In this document: one piece after another, positions 17,249-25,927 of the stretch | Position numbering within the stretch: position 1 is the stretch's first letter | Layout of the letters: every line of letters starts with the position of its first letter | Source of the DNA: Hydrogenophaga sp. | GTDB lineage: Bacteria; Pseudomonadota; Gammaproteobacteria; Burkholderiales; Burkholderiaceae_C | Direction of reading: 5' to 3' | Assembly (NCBI RefSeq): GCF_030651625.1 | Contig: NZ_JAUSCF010000024.1 | Coordinates: 282,900-346,899, forward strand | Length of the DNA: 64,000 nt | Translations under genes and position numbers: made by a program | The notes under the pieces: model-generated | Databases searched by the model: none | Seen by the model: the letters and a program-made list of their open reading frames with translations, nothing else | Told to the model about the DNA's origin: nothing

Positions 17249-18745
17249 ATGAAACGCACTTTGCTTGCGCTCAACGCGCTGATGGCGGCCACATTCGCCC
17301 TGGTTCTTTCCCCCATCGCCCTGGCAGCATCGCCATCCTCGCCGCCCCTTGCGTCGCCTGCGGCGGCCATTGGGTCCACCGCTTCCCCGGCGGTGAATGC
17401 CTTGGTCGCACAGCAGTTCACGCTGGCCAATGGCATGACACTGATCGTGCGCCCGGACCGCCGTGCCCCCACGGTGGCGCACATGCTGTGGGTGCGGGTG
17501 GGCTCCATGGACGAGGTCGACGGTACCTCGGGCGTGGCGCATGTGCTGGAGCACATGATGTTCAAGGGTACGCCAGACCTCAAACCGGGTGAGTTCTCGC
17601 GGCGCGTGGCTGCGCTGGGCGGGCGTGACAACGCCTTCACCAGCCGGGACGCTACGGCCTACCACCAGCAGGTGCCCTCCAATCAACTGGAAGCCATGAT
17701 GCGCCTGGAGGCCGACCGGTTTGCCCGCAACCAGTGGGCGGACGAAGAATTTGTGCGCGAGATCGAGGTCATCAAAGAGGAGCGGCGGCAACGCACCGAA
17801 GAGTCCCCTCGTGCGCGCATGTTCGAAGCGCTCAATGCCATGGTTTTCCAGGCAAACCCCTACCGGCGACCCATCATCGGCTGGATGAGCGATCTCGACG
17901 CCATGACACCCGCCGATGTGCGCGAGTTTTACCAGCGCTGGTACAGCCCGACGAACGCAGCGGTGGTGATTGCCGGTGATGTGGATGTCGATCAGGTGCG
18001 GGCATTGGCAGAAGACATCTACGGGCGCCTTCCGGCACGGGCCTTGCCAGACCGCAAGCCGCGCGATGAACCTTTGCAGGTCGGTCCGCGCAAGCTCGAG
18101 TTCCGTGCCGTGGCCGATCAGGCGCTGGTGGCATTGGCCTGGAAAGTGCCGCGCTGGACCGGCGAGGGCGATACCGGCGACGGTTCGCAGCAGGATGCAC
18201 TCGCGCTCACGGTATTGTCGGCCGTACTCGACGGCTACAGCGGCGCCCGGCTGGAGCGGGCGCTGGTGCAGGGCTCCGGGACGGGGGGCAAGCGCGTGGC
18301 CGATACCGCCGGTGCGTCATATGGTCTGATGGGACGAGGGCCGCAGCTTTTCCTGCTCAGCGCCGTGCCCGCGCGTGGTGTGACACCTGAGATGGCCGCT
18401 GCCGCCCTCAAGTCCGAAGTCGAACGCATCGCCCGGGAGGGCGTCAACGAAGCCGAACTGCGCCGCGTGAAAACCCAGTGGACCGCCAGCGAAATCTACA
18501 AGCTCGATTCCGTGTTCAATCAGGCGCGCGAACTGGGCAGCTACTGGATCAATGGCATGCCCATCGACACGGGTGAGCGTCTCATGAAGCTCTTGCAAGG
18601 CGTGACGGCGGCGCAGGTGCAGTCGGTGGCTCAGCGCTATTTCAGCGACGAACAACTCACCACTGGCGTGTTGGTGCCAGACCCCGGGCGGCGAGAAGCT
18701 ACCACCCCTGCCGCTTCCGGCAACCGTCCCGCCCTTCGTCATTGA
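17249..18745 (+). CDS. M16 family zinc metallopeptidase (active subunit)
   Basis: A 498-residue secreted peptidase. A signal peptide follows 'MKRTLLALN'. The inverted zinc motif HxxEH is present as HVLEH (His98, Glu101, His102), with the third ligand expected in 'IEVIKEERRQ'. Two M16 domains follow. Members degrade peptides or process precursors in the periplasm, often as a heterodimer with an inactive partner, and the next gene encodes such a partner. I chose 17249 over the in-frame ATG at 17240 because it starts the signal peptide cleanly. It is related to the YmxG/PqqL-type proteins. Confidence 0.92.
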   Translation: MKRTLLALNALMAATFALVLSPIALAASPSSPPLASPAAAIGSTASPAVNALVAQQFTLANGMTLIVRPDRRAPTVAHMLWVRVGSMDEVDGTSGVAHVLEHMMFKGTPDLKPGEFSRRVAALGGRDNAFTSRDATAYHQQVPSNQLEAMMRLEADRFARNQWADEEFVREIEVIKEERRQRTEESPRARMFEALNAMVFQANPYRRPIIGWMSDLDAMTPADVREFYQRWYSPTNAAVVIAGDVDVDQVRALAEDIYGRLPARALPDRKPRDEPLQVGPRKLEFRAVADQALVALAWKVPRWTGEGDTGDGSQQDALALTVLSAVLDGYSGARLERALVQGSGTGGKRVADTAGASYGLMGRGPQLFLLSAVPARGVTPEMAAAALKSEVERIAREGVNEAELRRVKTQWTASEIYKLDSVFNQARELGSYWINGMPIDTGERLMKLLQGVTAAQVQSVAQRYFSDEQLTTGVLVPDPGRREATTPAASGNRPALRH

Positions 18746-18771
18746 CGCGCCGCCGCGCTGTCTGGAATTTC

Positions 18772-20121
18772 ATGTCATCAACTTCATTCTTCAGTGCGCG
18801 TTTCAAGCGCTTGTTGTGTGCGCTCGGCGCCTGTCTTTTGGGGCTCCAGGTGCAGGCAGCCATGCCCATCGAACACTGGACCCACGCCAGCGGTGCGCGT
18901 GTGTATCTGGTGAGCACACCCACCTTGCCCATGCTGGATGTGCAGGTGAACTTCGACGGTGGCAGCCGGCGCGAACCCATGGCCAAAGCCGGCCTGGCGA
19001 GCGCCACCGCCGGTCTGTTTTCCGGCGGCGTGATGGCCCAGGGTGAGTTGCCCGCGCTTGATGAAAACCAGTTGAGCGAGGCCTGGGTCGATCTGGGCGC
19101 CCAGTTCGGGGCACAGGCGTCGTCCGATCGTTTCACCGTGTCGCTGCGCACGCTCACCGAGTCTGCGCTCCTGGAGCAGGCCGTGGCGCTGGCAGCCCGA
19201 CAACTGGCCGCACCCTCGTGGCCTGATGCCGTCTGGCAGCGCGACCGCGAACGCACCCTGGCTGCGCTCAAAGAGGCGGAGAATCGCCCGGCCACCCATG
19301 CAGGTCGAACCTTTTCGCGCGCGGTTTTCGGTGAGCATCCGTATGGATTCGAAGCCACTGCCGACACCCTCAACACCATCTCGGTGGCCGACATGCGCAA
19401 TTTCTACCGCCGACATGTGGCCGCTTGTCGCGCCCAGATCAGTCTGGTGGGTGCTATCGACCGCGCCGGCACCGATCGCATCGTGAGCCAGTTCATGGCC
19501 GCCGTCCAGCCGCACGGCTGCGAACCGCTGGCAGAAGTTGGTGAGGTAAAACCAATAGACCGCGCAGTCGACGAGCGTTTGCCCTTCAAGGCAGCCCAGG
19601 CCCAGGTGCTCATCGGGCAACCGGGCGTGGCGCGCGATGATCCTGATTTTTTCCCGTTGTTCGTGGGCAACTACATCCTGGGTGGTGGTGGATTTGTGTC
19701 CCGTCTGACCACCGAGGTGCGCGAAAAGCGGGGGCTGAGCTACAGCGTGTACAGCTATTTTTCGCCTGGACGGCACGCGGGGCCTTTCCAGATCGGGCTG
19801 ACCACACGCCCCGATCAGGCAGACGAAGCCGTCGGCGTGGCGCGAGAGGTGGTGCGCGCCTTCGTGGCCGATGGGCCGACCGAGGAAGAGCTGACGGCAG
19901 CCAAGGAAAACCTCGTCAATGGCTTTGCGCTGCGCATCGACAGCAATCGCAAGCTGCTGGACAACGTCGCCAACATCGCCTGGAACGGCCTGCCGCTGGA
20001 TTACCTCGACACCTGGACCCAGCAGGTGGAGCGCGTGACCGTGGCCGACATCCGGCGCGCATTTGGCCGGGTGCTGCAACCCGACCGCATGGTCACGGTG
20101 GTCGTGGGCGCCCAACCCTGA
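18772..20121 (+). CDS. M16 family peptidase-like protein lacking the zinc motif
   Basis: About 449 residues. A signal peptide (to 'LQVQAAM') is followed by two M16 domains. Where the active partner has HVLEH this protein has 'GLASATAGLFSGG', so the zinc site is missing and it is probably non-catalytic. The conserved glycine-rich loop 'NYILGGGGFVSRL' and the R-x-x-x-G-L-S-Y motif ('REKRGLSYSVYSYF') are intact, which fits a role in substrate binding in a heterodimer. The ATG at 18772 has GGA seven bases upstream; a TTG at 18742 is also in frame. It lies 26 bases after its partner gene. Confidence 0.92.
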   Translation: MSSTSFFSARFKRLLCALGACLLGLQVQAAMPIEHWTHASGARVYLVSTPTLPMLDVQVNFDGGSRREPMAKAGLASATAGLFSGGVMAQGELPALDENQLSEAWVDLGAQFGAQASSDRFTVSLRTLTESALLEQAVALAARQLAAPSWPDAVWQRDRERTLAALKEAENRPATHAGRTFSRAVFGEHPYGFEATADTLNTISVADMRNFYRRHVAACRAQISLVGAIDRAGTDRIVSQFMAAVQPHGCEPLAEVGEVKPIDRAVDERLPFKAAQAQVLIGQPGVARDDPDFFPLFVGNYILGGGGFVSRLTTEVREKRGLSYSVYSYFSPGRHAGPFQIGLTTRPDQADEAVGVAREVVRAFVADGPTEEELTAAKENLVNGFALRIDSNRKLLDNVANIAWNGLPLDYLDTWTQQVERVTVADIRRAFGRVLQPDRMVTVVVGAQP

Positions 20122-20200
20122 GTGGCCTGGCCCCATGTGCCATCAGCGCGGGTGGCGGTTGCCGTAAGCTCGTGCGCTGTTTCATGTTCGGACTCAATGA

Positions 20201-20815
20201 ATGAAAGCAACCGGCAAAAAGCCCGTTGGCCGTCTGGCCAAGGTTCCCCACGAAGTTCGCATCATCGGCGGACTGTGGAAACGAACCAGACTGAGCGTGA
20301 TCGACGCGCCCGGGCTGCGCCCCACGCCTGCGCGCGTGCGCGAAACCCTGTTCAACTGGCTGGGCCAGGATCTCACTGGGTGGCGCTGTCTGGATGCCTT
20401 TGCTGGCACCGGTGCGCTGGGCCTGGAAGCCGCTTCACGCGGTGCGACCGAGGTGGTGCTGGTCGAGCATGACAATGAGCTGCTCATGCGCCTGCGCCGA
20501 ATGAAGGACCAGCTCAAGGCGGAGGTCGTGAGGGTGGAGCGGGGTGATGCCGTGGCTTCCCTGAGGCAACGAGCCGGGCAGAACCTGGATGTGATTTTTC
20601 TGGATCCGCCTTTTGCCGAGGGTGGCAATGAGGCGCTGTTTGCCACTGCCTTGGCGGCCGCAGGTCAGGCCATCGGATCGCAAGGTTTCATCTACCTGGA
20701 AGCCCCTCGCCCCTGGACCAACGATGAGCTTTCCCAGATGGGGCTGGAGCTGCATAAACACGGCCGTGCGGGTGCCGTGGCCTTTCACCTGTTGCGGACT
20801 TTGCCCGCGCAGTAG
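20201..20815 (+). CDS. rsmD: 16S rRNA (guanine(966)-N(2))-methyltransferase RsmD
   Basis: A 204-residue Rossmann-fold methyltransferase. Family features: 'RIIGGLWKRTRL', 'RPTPARVRETLFNWL', SAM-binding 'DAFAGTGALGLEAASRGA', and the catalytic motif 'FLDPPF'. It methylates G966 of 16S rRNA in the 30S subunit. The rsmD-coaD-ferredoxin order is common in Burkholderiales. Confidence 0.95.
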   Translation: MKATGKKPVGRLAKVPHEVRIIGGLWKRTRLSVIDAPGLRPTPARVRETLFNWLGQDLTGWRCLDAFAGTGALGLEAASRGATEVVLVEHDNELLMRLRRMKDQLKAEVVRVERGDAVASLRQRAGQNLDVIFLDPPFAEGGNEALFATALAAAGQAIGSQGFIYLEAPRPWTNDELSQMGLELHKHGRAGAVAFHLLRTLPAQ

Positions 20816-20851
20816 TGGGGCGGCGCCAGGCCCTCGCGCATAATTCGCTGA

Positions 20852-21370
20852 ATGAATGCAGTCTTGTCCACCCCCGCCACCGGCGCGCGCATCGCCGTCT
20901 ACAGCGGCACGTTCGACCCACTGACCCTGGGGCATGAGGACGTGGTGCGTCGGGCCGCACAGCTGTTTGACGAGGTGGTGCTGGCCGTGGCCATTGCCCA
21001 CCACAAGAAGACCCGTTTCAGCCTGAAAGAGCGTCTGGAAATGGCTGCCGAAGCCACGCGAGACCTGCCCGGGCGCGTGCGGGTACTGCCATTCGATGGC
21101 TTGATCATGGATTTCTGCCGGCAGAACGGCGCAGTGGCGGTGGTGCGTGGCATCCGCAACGTCACGGATTTTGACTATGAAGCACAGATGGCCGCGATGA
21201 ACCGCAAGCTCCACCCCGGGGTGGAAACCGTGTTCCTGTTGCCGCAGGCCGACCTGCAATGCATCTCCAGCACCCTGGTGCGTGAGATTGCGACGCTGGG
21301 CGGTGATGTGTCGGGCATGGTCAGTGCGCCGGTGGCCAGGGCGTTGGCGCCCAAGCCCTTGCAAGCCTGA
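20852..21370 (+). CDS. coaD: Phosphopantetheine adenylyltransferase
   Basis: A 172-residue nucleotidyltransferase of the CoA pathway, joining 4'-phosphopantetheine and ATP to give dephospho-CoA. The T/H-x-G-H motif is 'TLGHEDVVRRA', preceded by 'YSGTFDPLT'; the 'QNGAVAVVRGIRNVTDFDYE' and 'ISSTLVREIA' (ISSSxVR-like) segments are typical. A short N-terminal extension of about 10 residues precedes the usual start. It lies 36 bases after rsmD and 27 bases before the ferredoxin gene. Confidence 0.95.
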   Translation: MNAVLSTPATGARIAVYSGTFDPLTLGHEDVVRRAAQLFDEVVLAVAIAHHKKTRFSLKERLEMAAEATRDLPGRVRVLPFDGLIMDFCRQNGAVAVVRGIRNVTDFDYEAQMAAMNRKLHPGVETVFLLPQADLQCISSTLVREIATLGGDVSGMVSAPVARALAPKPLQA

Positions 21371-21397
21371 GCTTTTTGGCGAAGAGGGCGAGACACC

Positions 21398-21706
21398 ATG
21401 GCACTCATGATCACAGACGAATGCATCAACTGCGATGTGTGCGAGCCAGAATGTCCCAATCAGGCCATCTACATGGGTGAGGACATCTACGAGATCGATC
21501 CGGCAAAGTGCACCGAGTGCGTAGGGCACTTTGACGAACCGCAGTGTGTGCAGGTGTGCCCTGTGAGTTGCATTCCCATTCATCCCGGGCACATCGAAAA
21601 CCGGGAGACGCTCTGGCAGAAATACCAGCGTTTGCAGCAGCAGGGTCAGGCGTCTTCAGGTGCGGGTGGCGCGCCAGTGGCTGATCCTGCATTGACCAAG
21701 ACCTGA
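21398..21706 (+). CDS. YfhL-type 2[4Fe-4S] ferredoxin
   Basis: A 102-residue ferredoxin. The first cluster motif is C-x2-C-x2-C-x3-C ('[13 protein letters not shown]'); the second has the characteristic insertion '[17 protein letters not shown]' found in the YfhL/Alvin-type ferredoxins, followed by 'PVSC'. The C-terminal tail is rich in alanine, glycine and glutamine and its last 61 bases overlap, on the opposite strand, the end of pth. It carries electrons at low potential in the cytoplasm; the partner is unknown. Confidence 0.93.
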   Translation: MALMITDECINCDVCEPECPNQAIYMGEDIYEIDPAKCTECVGHFDEPQCVQVCPVSCIPIHPGHIENRETLWQKYQRLQQQGQASSGAGGAPVADPALTKT

Positions 21707-22326
21707 GCGGCTGGGTCTTCCTTTTTCTCGGGTCTGGGTGGTTTGGGCCGGGGTGGCTTGCTGGTGTGAATCAGCGCCGTGGCCTTGTTCATGTCACCCG
21801 CAACCAGATTTGGCAGTGCTTTCAGACTGCGGTCCAATGCCTGGGCAATGGCGATGCGGTCGTCAGGCGAAGGCTTCTTCAGTACCCAGTTCGCCACCTC
21901 GTTTCTGTTGCCAGGATGGCCAATACCGATCCTCAGCCGCCAGTATTCGGCACTGCCCAACTGAGCATGGATATCACGCAAGCCATTGTGGCCGGCATGG
22001 CCGCCACCCTTCTTGAGCTTGGCTTCGCCTGGCGGCAAATCGAGTTCATCGTGAACAACCAGCACCTCCTCGGGCGCGATCTTGTAGAAGCGGGCGAGCG
22101 AGGCGACTGACCTGCCTGAGAGATTCATGAAGGTCTGCGGCTCGATCAGCCAGACGGACTGTCCACCCAGATTGGCGCGTGCCACCATGCCCTGGTGGCC
22201 CCGCTCCATCTGCAGCGAAACCTTGAGCAGGCGGGCTGCTTCATCCACCCACCAGAAGCCCGCGTTGTGGCGTGTGTGCTCGTATTCAGGTCCCGGATTG
22301 CCCAGGCCAGCGATGAGTCGGATCAT
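21646..22326 (-). CDS. pth: Peptidyl-tRNA hydrolase
   Basis: A 226-residue enzyme that releases tRNA from stalled peptidyl-tRNA. Family motifs are complete: '[20 protein letters not shown]' with the catalytic histidine, 'PQTFMNLSG', '[11 protein letters not shown]' and '[11 protein letters not shown]'. The C-terminal tail beyond about residue 195 is lysine/proline-rich and longer than usual, and overlaps the ferredoxin gene. It is the last gene of the ispE-prs-rplY-pth run. Confidence 0.95.
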   Translation of the reverse strand: MIRLIAGLGNPGPEYEHTRHNAGFWWVDEAARLLKVSLQMERGHQGMVARANLGGQSVWLIEPQTFMNLSGRSVASLARFYKIAPEEVLVVHDELDLPPGEAKLKKGGGHAGHNGLRDIHAQLGSAEYWRLRIGIGHPGNRNEVANWVLKKPSPDDRIAIAQALDRSLKALPNLVAGDMNKATALIHTSKPPRPKPPRPEKKEDPAAQVLVNAGSATGAPPAPEDA

Positions 22327-22358
22327 TCACAGGATTATCGGTGAGGTTAGAACGAAAA

Positions 22359-22398
22359 ACCCCCGCGCCGCTTCGAGCCACACCCTCAAAGGGACGGC
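22359..22398 (-). repeat. Dispersed intergenic element, copy C
   Basis: In the minus-strand direction it reads GCCGTCCCTTTGAGGGTG followed by a GCTCGAAGCGGCGCGGGGGT segment, closely matching copy B at 13955-13992. It sits in the 230-base gap between pth and rplY, next to a GACGGCATTGCCGTC inverted repeat (22394-22408). The rest of the gap holds no gene. Confidence 0.65.
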
Positions 22399-22504
22399 AT
22401 TGCCGTCCGTCCTGAGATTGTCGAAGGGCGGCCCAGCGGTGTCCTGGATGGGACTGTTTCATGCGTCGTGGGTCGCACGCTGCGCGGTGGAGCAACTGAA
22501 ATGA

Positions 22505-22529
22505 CAACGGCCCGCAGAGCGGGCCGTTG
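22505..22529 (-). terminator. Hairpin terminator after rplY
   Basis: An 11-bp perfect stem CAACGGCCCGC / GCGGGCCGTTG closes over an AGA-type loop, 28 bases after the rplY stop codon. The minus-strand sequence after it is only moderately T-rich (GTCATTTCAGTTG), so termination strength is uncertain. Confidence 0.7.
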
Positions 22530-22556
22530 GTGGCAGAAGCAAGGGTCCGGAAGGAC

Positions 22557-23180
22557 TTACTTCTTCTTCTTGCCCTTCTTGTCGTCAACCGCAGCCACCA
22601 CAGGAGCGGCCACCACTTCTTCGACGGGCTCGACCACGGTCGCCACCGTCAGGTTGCTGCGGCCGTGCATGACCAGCTTGATGCCCTTGGTCAGCTTGAT
22701 GTCACCGGTGTGGATGGTGCTGCCCTTGGTCACTTCACTCAGATCGACCACGATGTTTTCTGGCAACTGGGTGGCCAGGCACTCGATTTCGATCTCGTTC
22801 ATCACGTGGTTGATCACGCAGCGGTCGACTTTCACGGCTGGCGAGCTCTCAGCGCCTTCAAAGTGCAGTGGCACCTTCTTGCGCAGACGGGTCTTGTCGT
22901 TGACGCGCTGAAAGTCCACGTGCAGCACTTGTGGCTTGTAGGGGTGGTACTGCACATCGCGCAGCAGCACTTTTTGCACGGTGCCACCAACGTCCATGTC
23001 CAGGATGGCCGAGTGGAAGGCTTCCTTCTTCAGGGCATGCCACAAGGCGTTGTGATCGAGTTCGATCGTGATGGCAGGCGCATCACCGCCAAAAACGATA
23101 CCGGGCGCGCGACCGGTGTTGCGCAGACGGCGGCTCGCACCCGTACCCTGCTTGGCGCGCTCAAAAGCGACAAATTGCAT
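22557..23180 (-). CDS. rplY: 50S ribosomal protein L25/general stress protein Ctc
   Basis: A 207-residue L25 of the long Ctc/TL5 type. It opens with '[20 protein letters not shown]', the 5S rRNA binding domain, followed by the TL5 beta domain ('VHVDFQRVN' region, '[11 protein letters not shown]') and a lysine-rich tail ending in KKGKKKK. The ATG at 23180 was chosen because L25 proteins begin directly at this strand; an ATG four codons upstream is possible. It lies between prs and pth as usual in Burkholderiales. Confidence 0.95.
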   Translation of the reverse strand: MQFVAFERAKQGTGASRRLRNTGRAPGIVFGGDAPAITIELDHNALWHALKKEAFHSAILDMDVGGTVQKVLLRDVQYHPYKPQVLHVDFQRVNDKTRLRKKVPLHFEGAESSPAVKVDRCVINHVMNEIEIECLATQLPENIVVDLSEVTKGSTIHTGDIKLTKGIKLVMHGRSNLTVATVVEPVEEVVAAPVVAAVDDKKGKKKK

Positions 23181-23281
23181 GACATTCTCCATTTGAGGGG
23201 TTCCGCGACCAGAACGCCTCTGTTGATAAAGAGCAGCCCCTCAAATGAGGCGCGCTCGCTTTTTGCTGCCAGCAGGGTCTC

Positions 23282-24256
23282 TTAGAAGAGGTTGTCCTGA
23301 TCGGCAAACAAACTCATGACCGACTCACCCGAGGCAATGCGCGCGATGGTCTCTGCCATCAGCGGTGCCACGGAGAGCTGGCGAATCTTGGAACAGGCTT
23401 GCGCCGCCTGGGACAACGGGATCGTGTTGGTCACCACCACTTCGTCCAGTGCGCTGCCCTTGGCGATGCGTTCAATGGCCGGTCCGGAAAAAATCGGGTG
23501 GGTGCAGTACGCATAGACATGCTTGGCACCGCGTTCCTTGAGCACCTCTGCCGCCTTGACCAGCGTGCCTGCGGTGTCGATCATGTCGTCCATGATCACG
23601 CAGTTGCGACCATCGATGTCACCGATCACGTGCATCACTTCGGACACGTTGGCCTTGGGGCGCCGCTTGTCAATGATGGCCATGTCGCAGTTGAGCTGCT
23701 TGGCCAGCGCGCGTGCACGCACCACGCCGCCCACGTCTGGAGACACCACCAACAGGTCGGGATAGTTCTTCTGCCGCAGGTCGCCCAGCAGCACGGGGGA
23801 CGCGTAAATGTTGTCGACCGGGATGTCGAAAAAACCCTGGATCTGGTCTGCGTGCAGGTCCATGGTCAGCACGCGGTTCACACCAACTGCCTGGAGCATG
23901 TTGGCCACCACCTTGGCCGAAATGGGCACGCGGCTGGAGCGGGGGCGCCGGTCCTGGCGGGCGTAGCCGAAGTAGGGGATGACCGCAGAGATGCTCACCG
24001 CCGATGCGCGCTTGAGCGCGTCGACCATGATGATCAGCTCCATCAGGTTTTCATTGGTCGGCGCGCAGGTGGACTGAATCACGAACGCATGTCGGGCGCG
24101 GACGTTCTGGGTGATCTCGACAGTCACTTCACCATCGGAGAAACGCCCAACATTGGCCGCGCCGAGCTGCGTGCCGAGGTGCTGGGCAATTTCCGCAGCC
24201 AGCACCGGGTTGGCGTTCCCGGTGAAGATCATGAAATCCGGGGGCTGAACTTGCAT
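23282..24256 (-). CDS. prs: Ribose-phosphate pyrophosphokinase
   Basis: A 324-residue PRPP synthetase, making the precursor for purines, pyrimidines, NAD and histidine. Motifs: '[20 protein letters not shown]', the flexible '[16 protein letters not shown]'-like loop, '[12 protein letters not shown]', '[13 protein letters not shown]' and the PRPP loop '[13 protein letters not shown]'. The tRNA-Gln gene with its own terminator lies just upstream on the same strand. Confidence 0.97.
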   Translation of the reverse strand: MQVQPPDFMIFTGNANPVLAAEIAQHLGTQLGAANVGRFSDGEVTVEITQNVRARHAFVIQSTCAPTNENLMELIIMVDALKRASAVSISAVIPYFGYARQDRRPRSSRVPISAKVVANMLQAVGVNRVLTMDLHADQIQGFFDIPVDNIYASPVLLGDLRQKNYPDLLVVSPDVGGVVRARALAKQLNCDMAIIDKRRPKANVSEVMHVIGDIDGRNCVIMDDMIDTAGTLVKAAEVLKERGAKHVYAYCTHPIFSGPAIERIAKGSALDEVVVTNTIPLSQAAQACSKIRQLSVAPLMAETIARIASGESVMSLFADQDNLF

Positions 24257-24297
24257 GGTGTTTCCAGCGGTTTGAACGAAGCCTCTGAAGCTGTCGT

Positions 24298-24321
24298 CAA
24301 AAAAGCCATCTTGAGATGGCT
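24298..24321 (-). terminator. Rho-independent terminator after tRNA-Gln
   Basis: On the minus strand AGCCATC and GATGGCT pair over a TCAA loop, followed by TTTTTT. It lies 30 bases after the tRNA-Gln 3' end and 42 bases before prs, so it should separate the tRNA transcript from prs at least in part. Confidence 0.8.
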
Positions 24322-24350
24322 GGTCGCGTGCTTGTCGTGCTTAAAAAGGG

Positions 24351-24427
24351 TGGCAGGGGAGAAAGGATTCGAACCTTTGCATGCTGGAATCAAAATCCAG
24401 TGCCTTAACCAACTTGGCGACTCCCCT
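24351..24427 (-). tRNA. tRNA-Gln (anticodon TTG)
   Basis: A 77-nt cloverleaf including an encoded CCA. The acceptor arms AGGGGAG and CTCCCCT pair, the discriminator base is G, the anticodon stem CTGGA/TCCAG holds the loop TTTTGAT with anticodon TTG, and the T arm carries GGTTCGAATCC. The UUG anticodon reads CAA (and CAG) codons. Its place between ispE and prs is conserved in betaproteobacteria. Confidence 0.96.
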
Positions 24428-24518
24428 ACACAAGCTGCGTGCCCGGCTTGTCACCTGGCAGGCAGCAAAAAAATGTCGCTGAATCTGCATTCAGTGCTTG
24501 ACAGCAGAGTCCGACATT

Positions 24519-25424
24519 CTAATCTGGACACCAGCCAAACAATGGATGCACATTCATATTGCTGCAAACTTGCACCGTCCATGTGCCTGGCACGTCGGAC
24601 AGGTCCGGCGAATGGCGCGCATGTGCGAATACCGCAGTACCCGACCCCGTCATGCGACCTGACATACCGTGGCTCTGAAGCCAGTCGATGCACAGTCCCA
24701 CATCGGGGCACAAGCCCTGTGCGACGGGTTGCAGGTCGTTGTGGCCGAAGTCCAGAATGCTCTGGAGATCGAGTCTCAAGGTGCCCGCTGACTCGTTTGC
24801 AGCAAAGCCTTGGAGTATAGCAGTTTCAGTGTCCCTTTTAAGGTCCGAAGATCGGAATATCTGTTGTGTGGACGCCCCGCCCGGTGGTTTGACCACAACA
24901 AAACGGGTTTCAGGCAAGGAAACCGGGATCAGTTCTTCGCCTATGCCCTCCACCCATGCCGTCTGCCCGCCAATGAAAAAGGGCACATCGGCCCCCAGGG
25001 GCAAGGCGATGGATGCAAGCTGGGACCGGCTCAGGCCCAGCCCCCAGAGCCGGTTCAGAGCGAGCAGGCAACTGGCCGCGTCGGAAGAGCCACCACCCAG
25101 ACCGGCCTCGGCGGGAAGGCGCTTCTCCAGCCCGATGTGCGCGCCCAGCGGGCAGCCTGTGGCGGCCTTCAGCGCTTGGGCGGCTCTCACGCAGAGGTCG
25201 TCGGCGGGGAGTGCGGGGCCTGATATGTCTTCCCTCGTGACAAGCCCGTCGTCGCGGCACTCGAAATGGAGCACGTCGCACCAATCGATCAACATGAAGA
25301 CGGATTGCAACAAGTGATAGCCGTCCAGCCGCCGTCCTGTGACGTGCAGAAACAGATTGAGCTTGGCGGGTGCGGGCACATCGAGCAACCGCCTCAGCGC
25401 TGGAGAGTTGGACCTGTTGTTCAA
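24519..25424 (-). CDS. ispE: 4-diphosphocytidyl-2-C-methyl-D-erythritol kinase
   Basis: A 301-residue GHMP kinase of the MEP isoprenoid pathway. Visible: 'APAKLNLFLHVTGRRLDGYH' at the N-terminus, the ATP-binding loop 'PAEAGLGGGSSDAA', 'PLGADVPFF' with the catalytic aspartate, and 'MTGSGTAVFA' near the end. It overlaps lolB by ATGA and so is translationally coupled to it. Confidence 0.96.
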   Translation of the reverse strand: MNNRSNSPALRRLLDVPAPAKLNLFLHVTGRRLDGYHLLQSVFMLIDWCDVLHFECRDDGLVTREDISGPALPADDLCVRAAQALKAATGCPLGAHIGLEKRLPAEAGLGGGSSDAASCLLALNRLWGLGLSRSQLASIALPLGADVPFFIGGQTAWVEGIGEELIPVSLPETRFVVVKPPGGASTQQIFRSSDLKRDTETAILQGFAANESAGTLRLDLQSILDFGHNDLQPVAQGLCPDVGLCIDWLQSHGMSGRMTGSGTAVFAHARHSPDLSDVPGTWTVQVCSNMNVHPLFGWCPD

Positions 25425-25927
25425 GGTTGGAGTATCAGTCGCAACTCGGCGCTGGGCAGCGGAAAGTTGCGCTTCGCTGTGATCCGCCCGTCTTTGTACC
25501 GCGACAGATCGGCTTGCCAGCCATCGGCCTCCAGAGCAGTCCCGTTCAACCAGGCAAACAGGGCGGCCACCGGCAGCGCCGTTCCTCCCAGTTCGGTGGT
25601 GAGTTCTTCAAGATTGCGCTTCTTGACGACCTGGTCGCCTTGGCGCCATTCAGCGTCTGTTTCGGTCCATGCCACGCTGGCCACGGCATTGCCCAGGGGG
25701 GACGTGAGCAGCAGTCTCCCTGAAGCGGGGGAGCCCCTGAGGTCGAATCCGGCCGTCACCGACTGAACCGGCTCGGTCTGGACAGTCAGTGCCAGGCGAC
25801 CCATCCATGCGGATTCTCCGGGCAGTACCTGCCTTTGAGGTGTTGCGCAGGCAGCCAGCAGCAGGGAACATGTCATCAGGCACCAGAGCCGCCGCTGGCC
25901 GACAAGCGCGGTGACCCAGCCACTCAC
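25421..25927 (-). CDS. lolB: Outer membrane lipoprotein LolB
   Basis: A 168-residue lipoprotein with a lipobox (LLLAAC, with Cys27 expected to be lipidated). LolB accepts lipoproteins from LolA and inserts them into the outer membrane. Family features are the 'WMGRLALTVQTEP' first strand, the protruding 'TSPLGNAVASV' loop and 'ADGWQADLSRYKDGRITAKR'. It is coupled by ATGA overlaps to both the TPR gene before it and ispE after it. Confidence 0.92.
   Translation of the reverse strand: MSGWVTALVGQRRLWCLMTCSLLLAACATPQRQVLPGESAWMGRLALTVQTEPVQSVTAGFDLRGSPASGRLLLTSPLGNAVASVAWTETDAEWRQGDQVVKKRNLEELTTELGGTALPVAALFAWLNGTALEADGWQADLSRYKDGRITAKRNFPLPSAELRLILQP

Noticed and set aside
18784..20136. A 450-codon open frame on the minus strand
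   Set aside because: Antisense to the second M16 gene, whose protein is clearly real; no family features.
20435..21592. A 385-codon open frame on the minus strand
   Set aside because: Antisense to rsmD, coaD and the ferredoxin gene; composition and lack of motifs mark it as a shadow.
23399..24820. A 473-codon open frame on the plus strand
   Set aside because: It runs antisense through prs, across the tRNA-Gln gene and into ispE, which no real gene would do here.
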